Source: an uncultured Planctomycetales bacterium
GTDB lineage: Bacteria; Planctomycetota; Planctomycetia; Isosphaerales; Isosphaeraceae
DNA: 63,581 nucleotides
Assembly (NCBI GenBank): GCA_903926465.1
Contig: CAIYJE010000109.1
Span: 1-63,581 of the forward strand
Direction: 5' to 3'
Each line of letters begins with the position of its first letter. The stretch's first letter is position 1. Below are positions 17,043-26,909 of the stretch, piece after piece. A program made the position numbers and the translations under genes. Below the pieces are notes generated by a model. The model was not told where the DNA came from and made no database searches. It saw only the letters and a list, made by a program, of their open reading frames with translations.

Positions 17043-18224
17043 ATGCAACACGCATCACTCATTGCAAGACTGAGCCTGACAAGCCTGCTGCTGAATGCGG
17101 CCGCGATCTCAATTGCTCAGAACGACACAGGCCAAAACCAGCAGAGCGCAGTGGCAGAGTCCAAGCCAGGCACCAAGGCCCCGCGGCGGCCACAGTTCAA
17201 CCCGTTTGGTGACGCCAGCCGGTTCACCCGGTACGGCGGCTGGGGCGGAATTGGTGGCGCAGCCGGACAGTGGGGCTTCGGGCGCTCAATGCTGGTCATG
17301 ATGCCGGCCGTGCAGGAAGAACTCAAGCTTACGGACGACCAGAAACAGAAACTCCGTGACTGGTCCAAGCAAATGCGCACCCAGTTCGAAGAATCTGGCC
17401 AGGAGCTGCGCGAACAGGGCGAAGCCGCGGTCCAGCGCATGGATCTGGGCGCGGTGATGCGTTTGATGGGGTCGGTGAAAGACCTGACCCGCCAGAATGA
17501 TGCTGGACTTGCCCAGATTCTGACCCGCGTTCAGCAAACCAGACTCGAACAGATCTTGCTTCAAATGGAAGGCGTTACGGCCATCGCGCGTCCTGAAATT
17601 GCGGAACAACTGCAACTGACCGACGAGCAGGCTCAGCAGATTGAAGCCATCATCACGGAGTCACGCACTCGACAGATGGGCTTCTGGGTCCAGCAGGCCA
17701 TGGGTATGCGTCAGGCCATGCGTCGTGATTCGGCCCCAGCCACAGGCAAAGACCAGCCAGGCAAGGAAAAAGAAACCAAGAAGCCTGCAAAAGCAGCCAA
17801 ACCTGCCGACCCCGCGGCACTTGATGATCCAGAGGAAGAACAGAAGCGGCAAGAGGCCGCGGCTGAGGCCGAAAAGCAGAAGGCCCGGGGCGAACGGATC
17901 CAGAAGGCCGAGTCTCGGTTCCAGACCATGCGTGACGGGGCCGACAAGCTCCAAGATCAAACCGTTGAGCAAATCCTGAAGGCTTTGGCTCCTGGACAGC
18001 GGAAGATCTTCGATAAACTGCTTGGACCACCGTTTGACCCTAGCCGATTAATGCCAGGCGCGGGCGGCTCTCCACAAGGTGTTGCTGCGGAATCCTCAAC
18101 AGCTCCTGAGGCGGAATCGACCGCGGGCGCAGCCAAGAAATCTGCCAGGCTCAGGCCTGCACCCAGAATCAGATCCGCAACAGACGGACGCCCAGCAACA
18201 CCTAGCCCCGAATCTCCCAAGTAA
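17043..18224 (+). CDS. Periplasmic Spy/LTXXQ-like protein with coiled-coil
   Basis: The start at ATG 17043 gives 393 residues with signal peptide MQHASLIARLSLTSLLLNAAAISIAQ (about 26 residues). Two LTXXQ-type motifs are seen: LKLTDDQKQKLRDW (about 92-105) and LQLTDEQAQQIEAI (about 190-203). These mark the Spy/CpxP-like periplasmic helical fold, also frequent in planctomycetes. A Lys/Ala/Pro/Glu-rich linker (230-290) and a charged helix follow, then a disordered Ser/Ala/Pro tail. A role in envelope stress sensing or chaperoning is possible by family analogy only. It precedes an amidohydrolase by 25 nt, so the two may be co-transcribed. Confidence 0.75.
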   Translation: MQHASLIARLSLTSLLLNAAAISIAQNDTGQNQQSAVAESKPGTKAPRRPQFNPFGDASRFTRYGGWGGIGGAAGQWGFGRSMLVMMPAVQEELKLTDDQKQKLRDWSKQMRTQFEESGQELREQGEAAVQRMDLGAVMRLMGSVKDLTRQNDAGLAQILTRVQQTRLEQILLQMEGVTAIARPEIAEQLQLTDEQAQQIEAIITESRTRQMGFWVQQAMGMRQAMRRDSAPATGKDQPGKEKETKKPAKAAKPADPAALDDPEEEQKRQEAAAEAEKQKARGERIQKAESRFQTMRDGADKLQDQTVEQILKALAPGQRKIFDKLLGPPFDPSRLMPGAGGSPQGVAAESSTAPEAESTAGAAKKSARLRPAPRIRSATDGRPATPSPESPK

Positions 18225-18249
18225 ACACCCAATCCCAGGAAACCCACCG

Positions 18250-19107
18250 ATGCCGCTTGAACCGTACATTGATGCCCATAGCCATATCTGGACGCCGGAC
18301 ATTCACCATTACCCACTGGCCAAAGGGTTTGCCGTTGGTGACATGAATCCGAAGTCATTTACCGCCGAGGAACTGCTTGCCATTTGCCGACCGAGCAACG
18401 TGGGACGAGTCAACCTGATCCAGATGAGTTACTACGAGTTTGATAACTCGTACATGCTAGACATGATTGCGCTGTACCCAGACCGGTTTGTGGGTACGGC
18501 CATTATTGACCCGTTAAGTGACGACCCCGCTAGCGCAATGCGGGCCTTGGCACCTCGCGGGGTGCGGGCCTTCCGCATCCAACCGCAGTACAGCAAGCAA
18601 CCGCCTGCACACTGGCTTGAACCCCAGGGCTACCGCGCCATGTTTGCCGAGACGGCCAAAAGCCAGCAGGTTCTGAGCTGCCTGATTGGCCCTGACGGAA
18701 TTCCAGAGGTCGATCGCATGTGCAGCGCTTTCCCCAACACGCCCGTGATCATTGATCACCTGGCTCGGATTGGGGTCGATGGAAACATTGTGGATGCAGA
18801 CGTTCTGGCGCTTTGCAACCTTGCGCAGCACCCCAGGGTTTATGTGAAGGTTGGGGCGTTTTACGCTCTCGGCAAAAAGAAACCGCCGTACACCGATCTG
18901 GCACCCCTGATCCGCCGCGTCCTTCAGGCGTTTGGATCTCGCCGGCTAATGTGGGAAAGCGATTGCCCATTTCAGGTGGTAGACCACAAATACGAAGAAA
19001 GCATTGCCCTGGTACGGAACCACCTGGACTTCCTGAACAACGACGATCGAGACTGGATCCTGGGCCGGACTGCCGAAAAGCTGCTTTTTTCACAAATTCC
19101 GGGCTAA
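18250..19107 (+). CDS. Amidohydrolase-2 family (TIM-barrel metal hydrolase)
   Basis: The chosen ATG at 18250 begins MPLEPYIDAHSHIWTPDIHH. The HxH metal motif (H10, H12) thus lies where amidohydrolase_2 proteins place it; the longer open frame overlaps the preceding gene and is rejected. Other features are VIIDHLARIGVDG in the middle and RLMWESDCPFQVV near the end (a Asp-containing strand-8 motif). The 285-residue length fits the family (4-sulfomuconolactone hydrolase/gamma-resorcylate decarboxylase-like). The substrate is unknown. No signal peptide, so cytoplasmic. Confidence 0.88.
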   Translation: MPLEPYIDAHSHIWTPDIHHYPLAKGFAVGDMNPKSFTAEELLAICRPSNVGRVNLIQMSYYEFDNSYMLDMIALYPDRFVGTAIIDPLSDDPASAMRALAPRGVRAFRIQPQYSKQPPAHWLEPQGYRAMFAETAKSQQVLSCLIGPDGIPEVDRMCSAFPNTPVIIDHLARIGVDGNIVDADVLALCNLAQHPRVYVKVGAFYALGKKKPPYTDLAPLIRRVLQAFGSRRLMWESDCPFQVVDHKYEESIALVRNHLDFLNNDDRDWILGRTAEKLLFSQIPG

Positions 19108-19237
19108 GAAGGCAAGATCTGCCCTGTTTGTTTGCCGCAGTCCGCTTGACCTGATCGTCTCCAGGGCATTAAAATTTGTGGTTCTACAGGCCGCGAGGAT
19201 TGTGGCCCGTTCCGAGAACCCACTTTCGAGCCGTGCG

Positions 19238-20296
19238 ATGAAGAACGAGAAAGAGCAGCCACATCACCTGACCAGTGAGGCTGCCGAACCAATCCATATC
19301 CACAACGAGCACGCCGACGAAACTCTGCTGGCTGGCTGGCTTCGGAAGGGTCTCGAACAAGGTGCAAGCTTCTGGGCCAGTCTCATTGGATTGACGGCCC
19401 TTGGAATTGCCTTGGTTTGGGGAATCAATTCCGTTCTCACCAAGCCCCCTGCCGGTTCTGAGGCATGGGATGAACTCATTGTCCCCTCCGTGGTGAACGT
19501 CCCCTCAGATGACCCCCGGTACGAGGGGATGCCAGCCTCCGTGCGGCCGCTGCTGAAAATTGCAGATGATCACTCGAATACAGCGGCAACCCCCTGGGCC
19601 TTGCTGCGAGCCGCGGCTGAACTTCATGCTCAGGGGATGAGGGATCTCCCCAATCGTAAAGAGACGGGGCGACCAATGCTCCAGCAGGCGATCGAGCTTT
19701 ATGACCGGGTGCTGAAAGCTGCAACCGCCGGTTCTCCAGAAGCACTGGATGCCACGCTCGGCAAAGCCCGTGCCCAGGAATCTCGTGGGGATCTGAAAGA
19801 GGCGATCGAAACGTACAACCTGGTCGTCTCCAAGTTCCCCAACACGCCAGAGGCAAAAGCTGCCGAACAGCGGGCGAAAGATCTTGAAGATCCAGAAGTT
19901 ATCGCATTCTATACAGACCTCTACGCTAAAGACTTCTCCACCTTTAGTGGTTCTCCCGGTGGCATGCCAGGCGGAATGATGCCGTTTGGCGCCTCAGGCG
20001 GGCGGACCATGGAAGACGTTCTGAAGAGCCTGCCCACCGGCCTGACCGATGGCCCTTCAGGGTCAACCCCGGTACGGTCAACGGGTGAACTGCCCGCCAA
20101 CTTGCTGGCTCCTACTGCTCCTGCGGGAGCAACCGGGACCGCTCCTGAACCCGCAACCCCCAAGGTTGATGGGCAGCCAGAAGGTGCGGCAATTGTAGAA
20201 CCGGCCGCCGCCCCAGTTATCCCTGCGGTTCAGCCTGACCAGGCTGCCCCAGTTACTGTTCCTGCTCCGGCCGAACCCACAACCGCAGCCCCCTGA
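19238..20296 (+). CDS. Membrane-anchored TPR-like protein with Pro/Ala-rich tail
   Basis: The ATG at 19238 gives 352 residues starting MKNEKEQPHHLTSEAAEPIH. A single transmembrane helix (WASLIGLTALGIALVWGI, about residues 49-66) follows a short cytoplasmic leader. Residues 110-235 form two or three helical TPR-like hairpins (LLRAAAELHAQGMRDL, LDATLGKARAQESRGDLKEAIETYN, FPNTPEAKAAEQRAKDLED). This resembles the YfgM/BamD-type layout of a membrane anchor plus periplasmic TPR. The tail beyond 250 is Gly/Pro/Ala low complexity. A scaffold or assembly role is inferred. It ends 45 nt before the rluA-type gene. Confidence 0.75.
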   Translation: MKNEKEQPHHLTSEAAEPIHIHNEHADETLLAGWLRKGLEQGASFWASLIGLTALGIALVWGINSVLTKPPAGSEAWDELIVPSVVNVPSDDPRYEGMPASVRPLLKIADDHSNTAATPWALLRAAAELHAQGMRDLPNRKETGRPMLQQAIELYDRVLKAATAGSPEALDATLGKARAQESRGDLKEAIETYNLVVSKFPNTPEAKAAEQRAKDLEDPEVIAFYTDLYAKDFSTFSGSPGGMPGGMMPFGASGGRTMEDVLKSLPTGLTDGPSGSTPVRSTGELPANLLAPTAPAGATGTAPEPATPKVDGQPEGAAIVEPAAAPVIPAVQPDQAAPVTVPAPAEPTTAAP

Positions 20297-20341
20297 GTCT
20301 TTTGAAGACTGGGGCTCCGAATGGTTGCCTGAAACTAAGCC

Positions 20342-21340
20342 ATGCCTCCTGGCCTTTCTGAAACGCCTCAGGAATTTGAAGTCAAGGGTCGGATTGCCGG
20401 CAAACGCTTGGACGCGTATCTGGCGAGCCGTTTCACAGACTTTTCTCGAAGTATTATCCAGAAGCTCATCGACGCCGATGCCGTTTTGGTCAACGACAAA
20501 GTCGTCAGAGCTTCTTACAAGGTTCAACAGGGAGACCGGATCCGGATCTGGCTCCCTGACCTTGGCGATGGTAGCCCAACGCCCGAGGATATTCCGATCT
20601 CGGTGCTTTATGAAGACAGCACCTTTGTGGTGGTGGACAAGCCGCGGGGGATGATTGTTCACCCTGCCAAGGGGAACTGGTCTGGGACCCTGGTCAACGC
20701 CCTCCAATTTCACTTCGATAAACTCTCCAGCGTGGGTGGAGAGGAACGGCCTGGGGTTGTCCATCGACTGGATAAAGACACCACCGGGTTGGTGATTGTG
20801 GCCAAGGACGACCAGGCGCATAAGCATCTGGCTTTCCAGTTTGAAAGCCGGACCGTTCAGAAGCAGTATCTGGCCCTGGTCTATGGAGAGCCGAGCCGGG
20901 ATCAAGATTATATTGAGCGGGCGATTGGCCATCATCCAACCTATAGAGAGAAGATGGCAGTACGCGCGGTCGAAGACGGCGGTAAAACGGCGGTCACGTT
21001 TTATGAGGTGCTGGAAAGGTACAAGGGCTATGCCTTGGTACGCTGCAAACCGGAAACTGGTCGGACCCACCAGATCCGGGTTCACCTCGCGCACATTGGG
21101 CATCCAATTCTGGCCGATAAGATGTACGCAGGGCGAGAAAAGCTAACCCTTGCAGACGTGACAGGCGCGTTACCAGATAGTCCGGAAGCCGAACAGGTCT
21201 TCATTGATCGCCAGGCCTTACACGCCCACCGACTGCGTTTTACCCACCCAAACACGGGCGAAATCATCGCACTTGAGGCTCCCATTCCAGCAGATTTTGC
21301 CGCCGCAACTGCAGCCCTGAAAACTTATCGAGGTCGCTGA
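20342..21340 (+). CDS. RluA/RluD-family rRNA pseudouridine synthase
   Basis: This 332-residue protein has an N-terminal S4 RNA-binding domain (GKRLDAYLASRFTDFSRSIIQKLIDADAVLVN, about 20-51). The catalytic RluA domain follows, with HRLDKDTTGLVIVAK at 141-155 (catalytic Asp144) and the KQYLALVYG and GRTHQIRVHLAHIGHPILAD motifs. S4 plus catalytic layout points to RluD (23S rRNA U1911/1915/1917) or RluC rather than RluA; the exact target cannot be set by eye. Cytoplasmic housekeeping enzyme. Confidence 0.93.
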   Translation: MPPGLSETPQEFEVKGRIAGKRLDAYLASRFTDFSRSIIQKLIDADAVLVNDKVVRASYKVQQGDRIRIWLPDLGDGSPTPEDIPISVLYEDSTFVVVDKPRGMIVHPAKGNWSGTLVNALQFHFDKLSSVGGEERPGVVHRLDKDTTGLVIVAKDDQAHKHLAFQFESRTVQKQYLALVYGEPSRDQDYIERAIGHHPTYREKMAVRAVEDGGKTAVTFYEVLERYKGYALVRCKPETGRTHQIRVHLAHIGHPILADKMYAGREKLTLADVTGALPDSPEAEQVFIDRQALHAHRLRFTHPNTGEIIALEAPIPADFAAATAALKTYRGR

Positions 21341-21609
21341 TCCGCAACCCTGCTGAGGCTGAATTTGCTTATGCGGACTCGATCCAATGTTATCCAAGTG
21401 GTTTTTCCACTGGGTCTTGAGCGAATGTCCCAAGCCGCAACAGCCACACGCAATAGACTTTCATCAGCGGCAGCGATTGAGCAACCGGCAGCAGATTCCC
21501 CGCCCTGCCTGATTGCATAAAACCCTATCCATTCATTCACGCTTGGTTTTGTTGCGGAACATCTTTCCTGTTGAGGCTACTTTATGTTTGAGATTGCCCG
21601 AGGTTCACA

Positions 21610-23445
21610 TTGAGCCTGCTCGAACAGATTCCTGGCCTCAGCGGGTGGTTCTTTTCAAGAATTCGTAGTCGCTGGGAAGATGTGGCGGCCTTCTCTCTGG
21701 CGTTCCGGCTCATCAACCTGGTGTTTCTGGCGCCCCTCTCTGCAACCGCACTGCGTCTATTTCTGAACCACTGGGGCCGGGCCTCGGTTGGGAACTTTGA
21801 AGTGGCCTGGTTCCTGCTCTCTCCCACAGGATTGCTGGCTTTGGTGGTGGTAGGCGCGGTCGCGCTGGCAATTCTGTATATGGAACTAGCCGGCCTGATG
21901 CGATTGCTGGGCGATCACCGGGTGGCCTGGTGGCACGCATTAACAGGCCCGGCCACTAGCTCGCCGAGACTGGTCTGGCTTGGGGTCTGGCAACTGATCA
22001 TTTTCCTGCTTCTGGCTGCCCCCTTCCTGATAGCGATCGGAGTTGTTTACCTGTCCGTCTGGAATGGACGAGACCTGAATGGCCTGATTCTCCTGAAGCC
22101 GCCCGCCTTCTGGATTGGAGCGGGCTTGGCGGGCTGCATTGTGGCGGTTTATCTCGTCATTGCCGGCCGATTGTTTTTGCGCTGGCTGTTTGCCCTGCCC
22201 ATTGTGTTGTTTGAACCGGGGGTCTCTGTCAAACACGCGCTGAGCTTATCGAGCGAACGAACTGCGGGGCAACTCCGTGAACTGGGAACCGCAATCGTGG
22301 CCTGGGCTGCCATTCAGTCGGCATTGGCGGCCATCGTACTCGGCGGGCTCAAGCTCCTTTCCGCCTGGGTGCTTGATCGGGTTGGCTCCTCGCTGGCCAG
22401 GGCCGTGCCGGCAACCGCCGCGTTACTCACGCTTCATGGCCTTTTGCTTGCCTTGCTGTCAATTATCGGGACCGTCAGCTTTGCGGGGCTTGTGCTGGCA
22501 TTTTATCGGCAGAGCAGCGCGGCGCTGGACCAGTCGACCGCGGATCGCGAAGAACAGATTCCGAGGCTTGGCTTCTCAACACCCAGCCTGATTGTTGGTG
22601 CTTTACTGGCTCTGCTCGTGTTTACCACATTGGCCTGCGTCTCGACCCTCAATGGCCTCAAACTTGAAGACAAGCTCCAGATCACTGCGCACCGAGCAGG
22701 TGCAACCAACGGCCCCGAAAACAGCATTGCCGCCCTGAAACGAGCGATCCTGGACCATGCCGACTGGGCCGAGATTGACGTTCAGCGTACCTCGGATGAT
22801 GCCGTCATCGTTCTTCATGACACCGACCTGGCACGTATCGGCGGCGGTAACCAACAAGTGGGAAAGACGCCGCTTGCGCAGATCCAGCAACTGGATATCG
22901 GCAGCCTGCACGCTCCAGAGTTCGCTGGCGAACGGGTCCCGACTTTCAGTGCGTTTCTGGAAGCGAGCCGGGGTCAGCCGATCGGCCTTACCGTGGAACT
23001 CAAACCGCACGGCAAGAACGATGAGGAACCACTGACCAGACTTACCGTGGCCGCCATTCAGGAAGCAGGGATGGTGGATCAGTGCCGGCTCTGTTCCCAA
23101 TCTTATAACAGCCTGATGATTGCCAGAAAACTTGAGCCAAAACTCAAGGTCGGCTGGATTGGTGCCAATGCCATTGGCGACCTGACCAAGCTGGACGTCG
23201 ATTTTCTGATGCTCAAGAGCGAGCTTTGCAAAGCGGATCTTGTGGAACGTGCCGCACTTCGGAAAATTGCCGTACACGCCTGGACTGTGAACGATCCGGC
23301 CTGGGTTGCTCCCCTGCTAGACGACGAGGTCGAGAATATCATCACCGACGACCCAGCCCAGATGCGAGCGAGGTTCGAGGAGATCCGTGGACTCAGCACC
23401 ATCGATCGCTTGCTCCTACGTGCCCGCAACGCACTTCTCAATTGA
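21610..23445 (+). CDS. Membrane-bound glycerophosphodiester phosphodiesterase
   Basis: This 611-residue protein starts at TTG 21610, preceded by GAGG at 21600-21603. Residues 1-340 contain about seven or eight hydrophobic helices, matching the GDPD membrane domain (DUF-type glycerophosphoryl diester phosphodiesterase N-terminal region). The catalytic TIM barrel begins at ITAHRAGATNGPENSIAALK, with AEIDVQRTSDDAVIVLHD (the Glu-Asp metal ligands and second catalytic His) and VELKPHG. It ends with VHAWTVNDPAWV, a GDPD signature. It hydrolyses glycerophosphodiesters to glycerol-3-phosphate, probably outside the cytoplasm. A lipase gene follows 27 nt downstream; together they suggest phospholipid turnover. 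Confidence 0.93.
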   Translation: MSLLEQIPGLSGWFFSRIRSRWEDVAAFSLAFRLINLVFLAPLSATALRLFLNHWGRASVGNFEVAWFLLSPTGLLALVVVGAVALAILYMELAGLMRLLGDHRVAWWHALTGPATSSPRLVWLGVWQLIIFLLLAAPFLIAIGVVYLSVWNGRDLNGLILLKPPAFWIGAGLAGCIVAVYLVIAGRLFLRWLFALPIVLFEPGVSVKHALSLSSERTAGQLRELGTAIVAWAAIQSALAAIVLGGLKLLSAWVLDRVGSSLARAVPATAALLTLHGLLLALLSIIGTVSFAGLVLAFYRQSSAALDQSTADREEQIPRLGFSTPSLIVGALLALLVFTTLACVSTLNGLKLEDKLQITAHRAGATNGPENSIAALKRAILDHADWAEIDVQRTSDDAVIVLHDTDLARIGGGNQQVGKTPLAQIQQLDIGSLHAPEFAGERVPTFSAFLEASRGQPIGLTVELKPHGKNDEEPLTRLTVAAIQEAGMVDQCRLCSQSYNSLMIARKLEPKLKVGWIGANAIGDLTKLDVDFLMLKSELCKADLVERAALRKIAVHAWTVNDPAWVAPLLDDEVENIITDDPAQMRARFEEIRGLSTIDRLLLRARNALLN

Positions 23446-23472
23446 AATCGCATTTGCGACGGAACGGTTTTC

Positions 23473-24444
23473 ATGCTGCTGGAACCCAGGCCCCTGCCAC
23501 CGGAAACCGTCGATGGCCTGCGCCCGCCGCGTGCAGGATTTCCCTACTTCGCTCACGCAGACCAATATGCGTTTGAGCCAACGGCTCCGGCCGGCTCACC
23601 CGTAAATGCCTGGTGGCTTGCCGATGCCTCGTTCTTGGTCTATGGCGATTCCACGTTCATCGATCATGCCTTCAACGCTTCTCCGTTGCCATTGCAAGGA
23701 TTCTCGCTGGCCTGGCTTGGCTCTTCCGAGCTGAACCGTGGCATGATCTTGAGCAATCCATCGGCTCTCGTCATTGTATTTCGCGGTACCAGGCTTCAGG
23801 TCCGCAACCTGTTCGATGTGGCGGAATTCGTGCTCATCAATCAGAACGATCTCTGGACCGATACCAAGTTCTTCCCAGCGGCCTGGCCGACTGATGGAAA
23901 AGTGCATTCCGGATTCCTGGAGGCGTTCAGCGAGATCAGTCCGATTCTCGACCGGGTTGTTACCAACCGCACGCCTGGTCAGCGTGTCTGGCTAACAGGC
24001 CATAGCCTTGGCGGTGCACTTGCCACCCTGGCCGCGGCTCATCTTGGCTTTGAACAGGTTCACGCAGCCACAACCTATGGCGCTCCGCGGGTGGGTGACT
24101 CGGCCTTCATTCGATCGATTCCAGAAGCCAGGCTCGCCCGCTATGTCCACCGAGATGATTGGGTGGCCACCGTACCTCCAACCATCCTGGGCTACGCTCA
24201 TCCAGGCGTCTTGCACTCCTTGAAAAGCGGAGGCAATCGAGACCTTTGGAACGATCTCCGAACGGGCACCGAAGAGCTTGCCGCCGCCCTGGTCACCCTG
24301 GCACGTGAAGGGAAAAGCCGTGTCGGTGCCCTGCCCTTCAAGATTAGCGGGCTCGCCGATCATGCAGCCATCTACTACGCCACCCTGCTCTGGAACAGAC
24401 TGCTTGAATCCAGTTCCCGGAAGTTGAAAAGCGAGACTCGATAA
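23473..24444 (+). CDS. Class 3 lipase family protein
   Basis: This 323-residue alpha/beta hydrolase has the nucleophile elbow GHSLGG at 176-181 (Ser178). Its context VWLTGHSLGGALATLAAAHL and the following TTYGAPRVGDSAFI are diagnostic of lipase class 3. The oxyanion-loop segment is VIVFRGT. The catalytic Asp and His are probably in VHRDDWVATVPP and the His near 243-248 (YAHPGVLH). No signal peptide is seen, so it may be cytoplasmic or exported by another route. It lies 27 nt after the GDPD gene on the same strand, consistent with a shared lipid-degradation transcript. Confidence 0.9.
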   Translation: MLLEPRPLPPETVDGLRPPRAGFPYFAHADQYAFEPTAPAGSPVNAWWLADASFLVYGDSTFIDHAFNASPLPLQGFSLAWLGSSELNRGMILSNPSALVIVFRGTRLQVRNLFDVAEFVLINQNDLWTDTKFFPAAWPTDGKVHSGFLEAFSEISPILDRVVTNRTPGQRVWLTGHSLGGALATLAAAHLGFEQVHAATTYGAPRVGDSAFIRSIPEARLARYVHRDDWVATVPPTILGYAHPGVLHSLKSGGNRDLWNDLRTGTEELAAALVTLAREGKSRVGALPFKISGLADHAAIYYATLLWNRLLESSSRKLKSETR

Positions 24445-24547
24445 GGATCCAAGAAAGCTATCATCGCTGCTGAAAATCAGGAGTAACGATGATCGACAAC
24501 TCCAAGCCAGGAATTTTCAGGTTCATGCGATCGAGAGATTGAGCTCG

Positions 24548-25729
24548 TCAGCTAGCGTCTGAAATCAGGGTCTGAATGGTGTGGTCCAGTGCGAGCCGCC
24601 GATCGTACACCTGCTTTGCCCTGGATTCCAGGTTCTTTCGTAGATCGGAATCGGCCAGAACAATCTCCGCCGCGTTGACAATCTCTTCAACCTTGTTATT
24701 GGGGCAAAGGAATACACAACGCTCATTGGCCCACATTCGATCGGCCAGATGGCCATCCCCTGTGATAATTGCCTTCCCGTGAGAGGCGCAGGCCATCAGG
24801 GTACCTCTGCGGGTTGACGGCCCATCTCCATAGAGCTGAATCATCAGATCGCAAGCCTGAAGGTGGATCGAAAGCGAGCTCGCTTCCAGTCTGCCGGTCG
24901 TGATCAGGCGATCTCTGAGTAATGGGTACTGTTGCGCAATTTTTTCAGCCACGGCATCTCCTCGAGGGCCGATCAGGAGGAAATGACGATCTTTGGAGCC
25001 ACTCAAAAGTCTTGCAACAATCTCGTAAAATTCCTGGGGCATTAAATGCCCAAATTGCGCAAAACTTCCGATGAGCATTTCCGAGGAAGGAACGAGCTTC
25101 GTTCGCAACTCGGCCACGGCTTGTTGATTGTTTTCAAACGGAATATTGCTTGGAACAGGAAGCAAAGAACACAACCGATCTGGCCTGGGATCGTGCCGCT
25201 GGATGAACTTTTGAAATGCCTCGCAAGAAACGTAGACTTGATCACTCGACTTCAGGAGTTTACGTAGAATGTGAACATGAATGGCATGGAGTGGCCAGCG
25301 GGTGGGACGATCAAAAAGCGAGAACGGATAGGCCGCCTCATGAACCATCAAGACGATGCGATCACCTGCACGGCTGCGAGATTCCACCCAAGACGGAAAA
25401 CGTAGGTTAACACCCGCCGAGCCCCAGATCTGGGGAGTATGTTGAATCAGCAGCGTTCTGGGCCCCGGAAATTCGTTGAGCAGGGAGCTCAGTCGCTGAA
25501 GATCTTTGGGCGATTTCCAGGAAGGTACAACGCGATGCACAATGGGGAAATTCCGAGATTTCTCTGCGCCAGGCGAAACTTCGTGTTCGCCCTCTCGTTG
25601 GCTCGTCCAGACATTCACCGACTGACCATGTTTAGCCAAATCCTCCGCCACCAAGCCTGTATAATCTGAAACGCCTCCGTGGAATGGGGGGTACTGAGCC
25701 GCAATAATATGCCAATTGGTGGAAGTCAT
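24548..25729 (-). CDS. Glycosyltransferase, GT-B fold (GT4-like)
   Basis: This 393-residue protein begins MTSTNWHIIAAQYPPFHGGVSDYTGLVAEDLAKHG, the GT4-type N-terminus with its Gly-rich acceptor loop. Later segments are MLIGSFAQFGHLMPQEFYEIVA and RHFLLIGPRGDAV. The C-terminal donor side has LYGDGPSTRRGTLMACASHGKAIIT. The usual EX7E motif is not obvious. It probably transfers a sugar during synthesis of a surface glycan. Base composition is visibly AT-richer than the flanking genes. It is divergent from the methyltransferase gene at 26129 and convergent with the lipase gene. Confidence 0.82.
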   Translation of the reverse strand: MTSTNWHIIAAQYPPFHGGVSDYTGLVAEDLAKHGQSVNVWTSQREGEHEVSPGAEKSRNFPIVHRVVPSWKSPKDLQRLSSLLNEFPGPRTLLIQHTPQIWGSAGVNLRFPSWVESRSRAGDRIVLMVHEAAYPFSLFDRPTRWPLHAIHVHILRKLLKSSDQVYVSCEAFQKFIQRHDPRPDRLCSLLPVPSNIPFENNQQAVAELRTKLVPSSEMLIGSFAQFGHLMPQEFYEIVARLLSGSKDRHFLLIGPRGDAVAEKIAQQYPLLRDRLITTGRLEASSLSIHLQACDLMIQLYGDGPSTRRGTLMACASHGKAIITGDGHLADRMWANERCVFLCPNNKVEEIVNAAEIVLADSDLRKNLESRAKQVYDRRLALDHTIQTLISDAS

Positions 25730-26128
25730 GTTGGAGCTTAGGGCAGGATTTGAGTCCGAACAGAGAACTGATCAATTATGCCCGAGACTACCTAAAACTC
25801 AAAGTTCAAGCCTCCTGGAAAACCTGGTACTCATTCTTGTTTCAGTAAATAGGAAAACGATTCGGTATTCTTGCTCCCGTGGAAGTAGTTCTTCAGTGCA
25901 AAGGATTTGCTACCATATGATCTCTGGCTCATGATTCAATTTCAGATCACGCACCTCTCACAAACGCTGCGAGAATGACCACTGTTCCTGGATGATTGCA
26001 AGGTTCTGATTGATGGATTCCTCATTTCTTTGTAAATGCCCAGAATTTCTCGATCTATCAACTTGGCTCTCTCGAACAAACGAGTTATTCATTCTGCCAC
26101 TCTTGGAAGATAGAAATAGGATCCGCTG
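25730..26128. promoter_or_regulatory. AT-rich divergent intergenic region
   Basis: The 399 bases between the divergent glycosyltransferase and methyltransferase genes are clearly AT-richer than the surrounding DNA. I see no protein-like frame. It probably carries both promoters. An AGGA at about 26121 may serve as the Shine-Dalgarno of the gene at 26129. Confidence 0.5.
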
Positions 26129-26815
26129 ATGAACGAACAACGAGTTCAAGCAGCTCTTGAGAGTTGTGGTACCTCCGCTCCGCATATTCATAAAGTTTTC
26201 TTGAGTGAAGCGAAAAAACTTCATCAGAATGGATGCAAAATCGTTTTAGACTTTGGTGCTGGCACTGGAGAACTGGCAGCGGAGCTGATCAGACAAAAAC
26301 TTTTCTCCGAAATCCATGCGGTGGACCTCCTTCCATTTGAAGGCGCCATCCAAACAGGGGCTATCTGGCATTACGCCGACCTGAATGAGCCACTGCCAGG
26401 TCTGGAAACCACCTTTGATGCCGTCTTTGCATCGGAAGTCATTGAGCATCTAGAAAACCCGCGCGCTCTGGCACGAGAGTGGTTCCGTCTGCTCAAACCT
26501 GGCGGGCGAATTGTCTGCTCGACCCCCAATAATGAGAGCTGGCGATCTCTACTCTCCCTGGTAACACGCGGTTATTACGTTGCATTCGGTCCAACGAACT
26601 ATCCCGCACACATCACACCAATGCTTGGAATAGACCTCAAACGGATCCTGAGTGAAGCCGGATTTGAAGAAATCGAATTCCGTTACACAAATCATGGGTC
26701 TTTACCAAAGTTTACAGGAGCTACTTGGGGCCAGGTGAGTGGTGGACTACTAAAAGGGAAACGTTTTTCCGACAATGTGATCATTTGTGGACGTAAACCG
26801 CTGACAGCCAATTGA
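26129..26815 (+). CDS. Class I SAM-dependent methyltransferase
   Basis: This 228-residue protein has motif I VLDFGAGTGELAAELIRQ (about 38-55) and motif II acidic residues in EIHAVDLLPF. It also has FDAVFASEVIEHLENPRAL (methyltransf_11/UbiG-like motif) and LLKPGGRIVCSTPN. The HxxxYxP-type ending seen in glycan methyltransferases is not obvious. Placed between two glycosyltransferases, it most likely methylates a glycan or a lipid-linked sugar; the substrate is not deducible. It belongs to the AT-richer island. Confidence 0.9.
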   Translation: MNEQRVQAALESCGTSAPHIHKVFLSEAKKLHQNGCKIVLDFGAGTGELAAELIRQKLFSEIHAVDLLPFEGAIQTGAIWHYADLNEPLPGLETTFDAVFASEVIEHLENPRALAREWFRLLKPGGRIVCSTPNNESWRSLLSLVTRGYYVAFGPTNYPAHITPMLGIDLKRILSEAGFEEIEFRYTNHGSLPKFTGATWGQVSGGLLKGKRFSDNVIICGRKPLTAN

Positions 26816-26909
26816 TCAAACTCACGTCCCGCCGTCATCCGAAACCGGGCACAACGCTTTCTCGATCTGCTCGACCAGGTTTTGATTCACCCCATTGCTT
26901 TCGACCGGA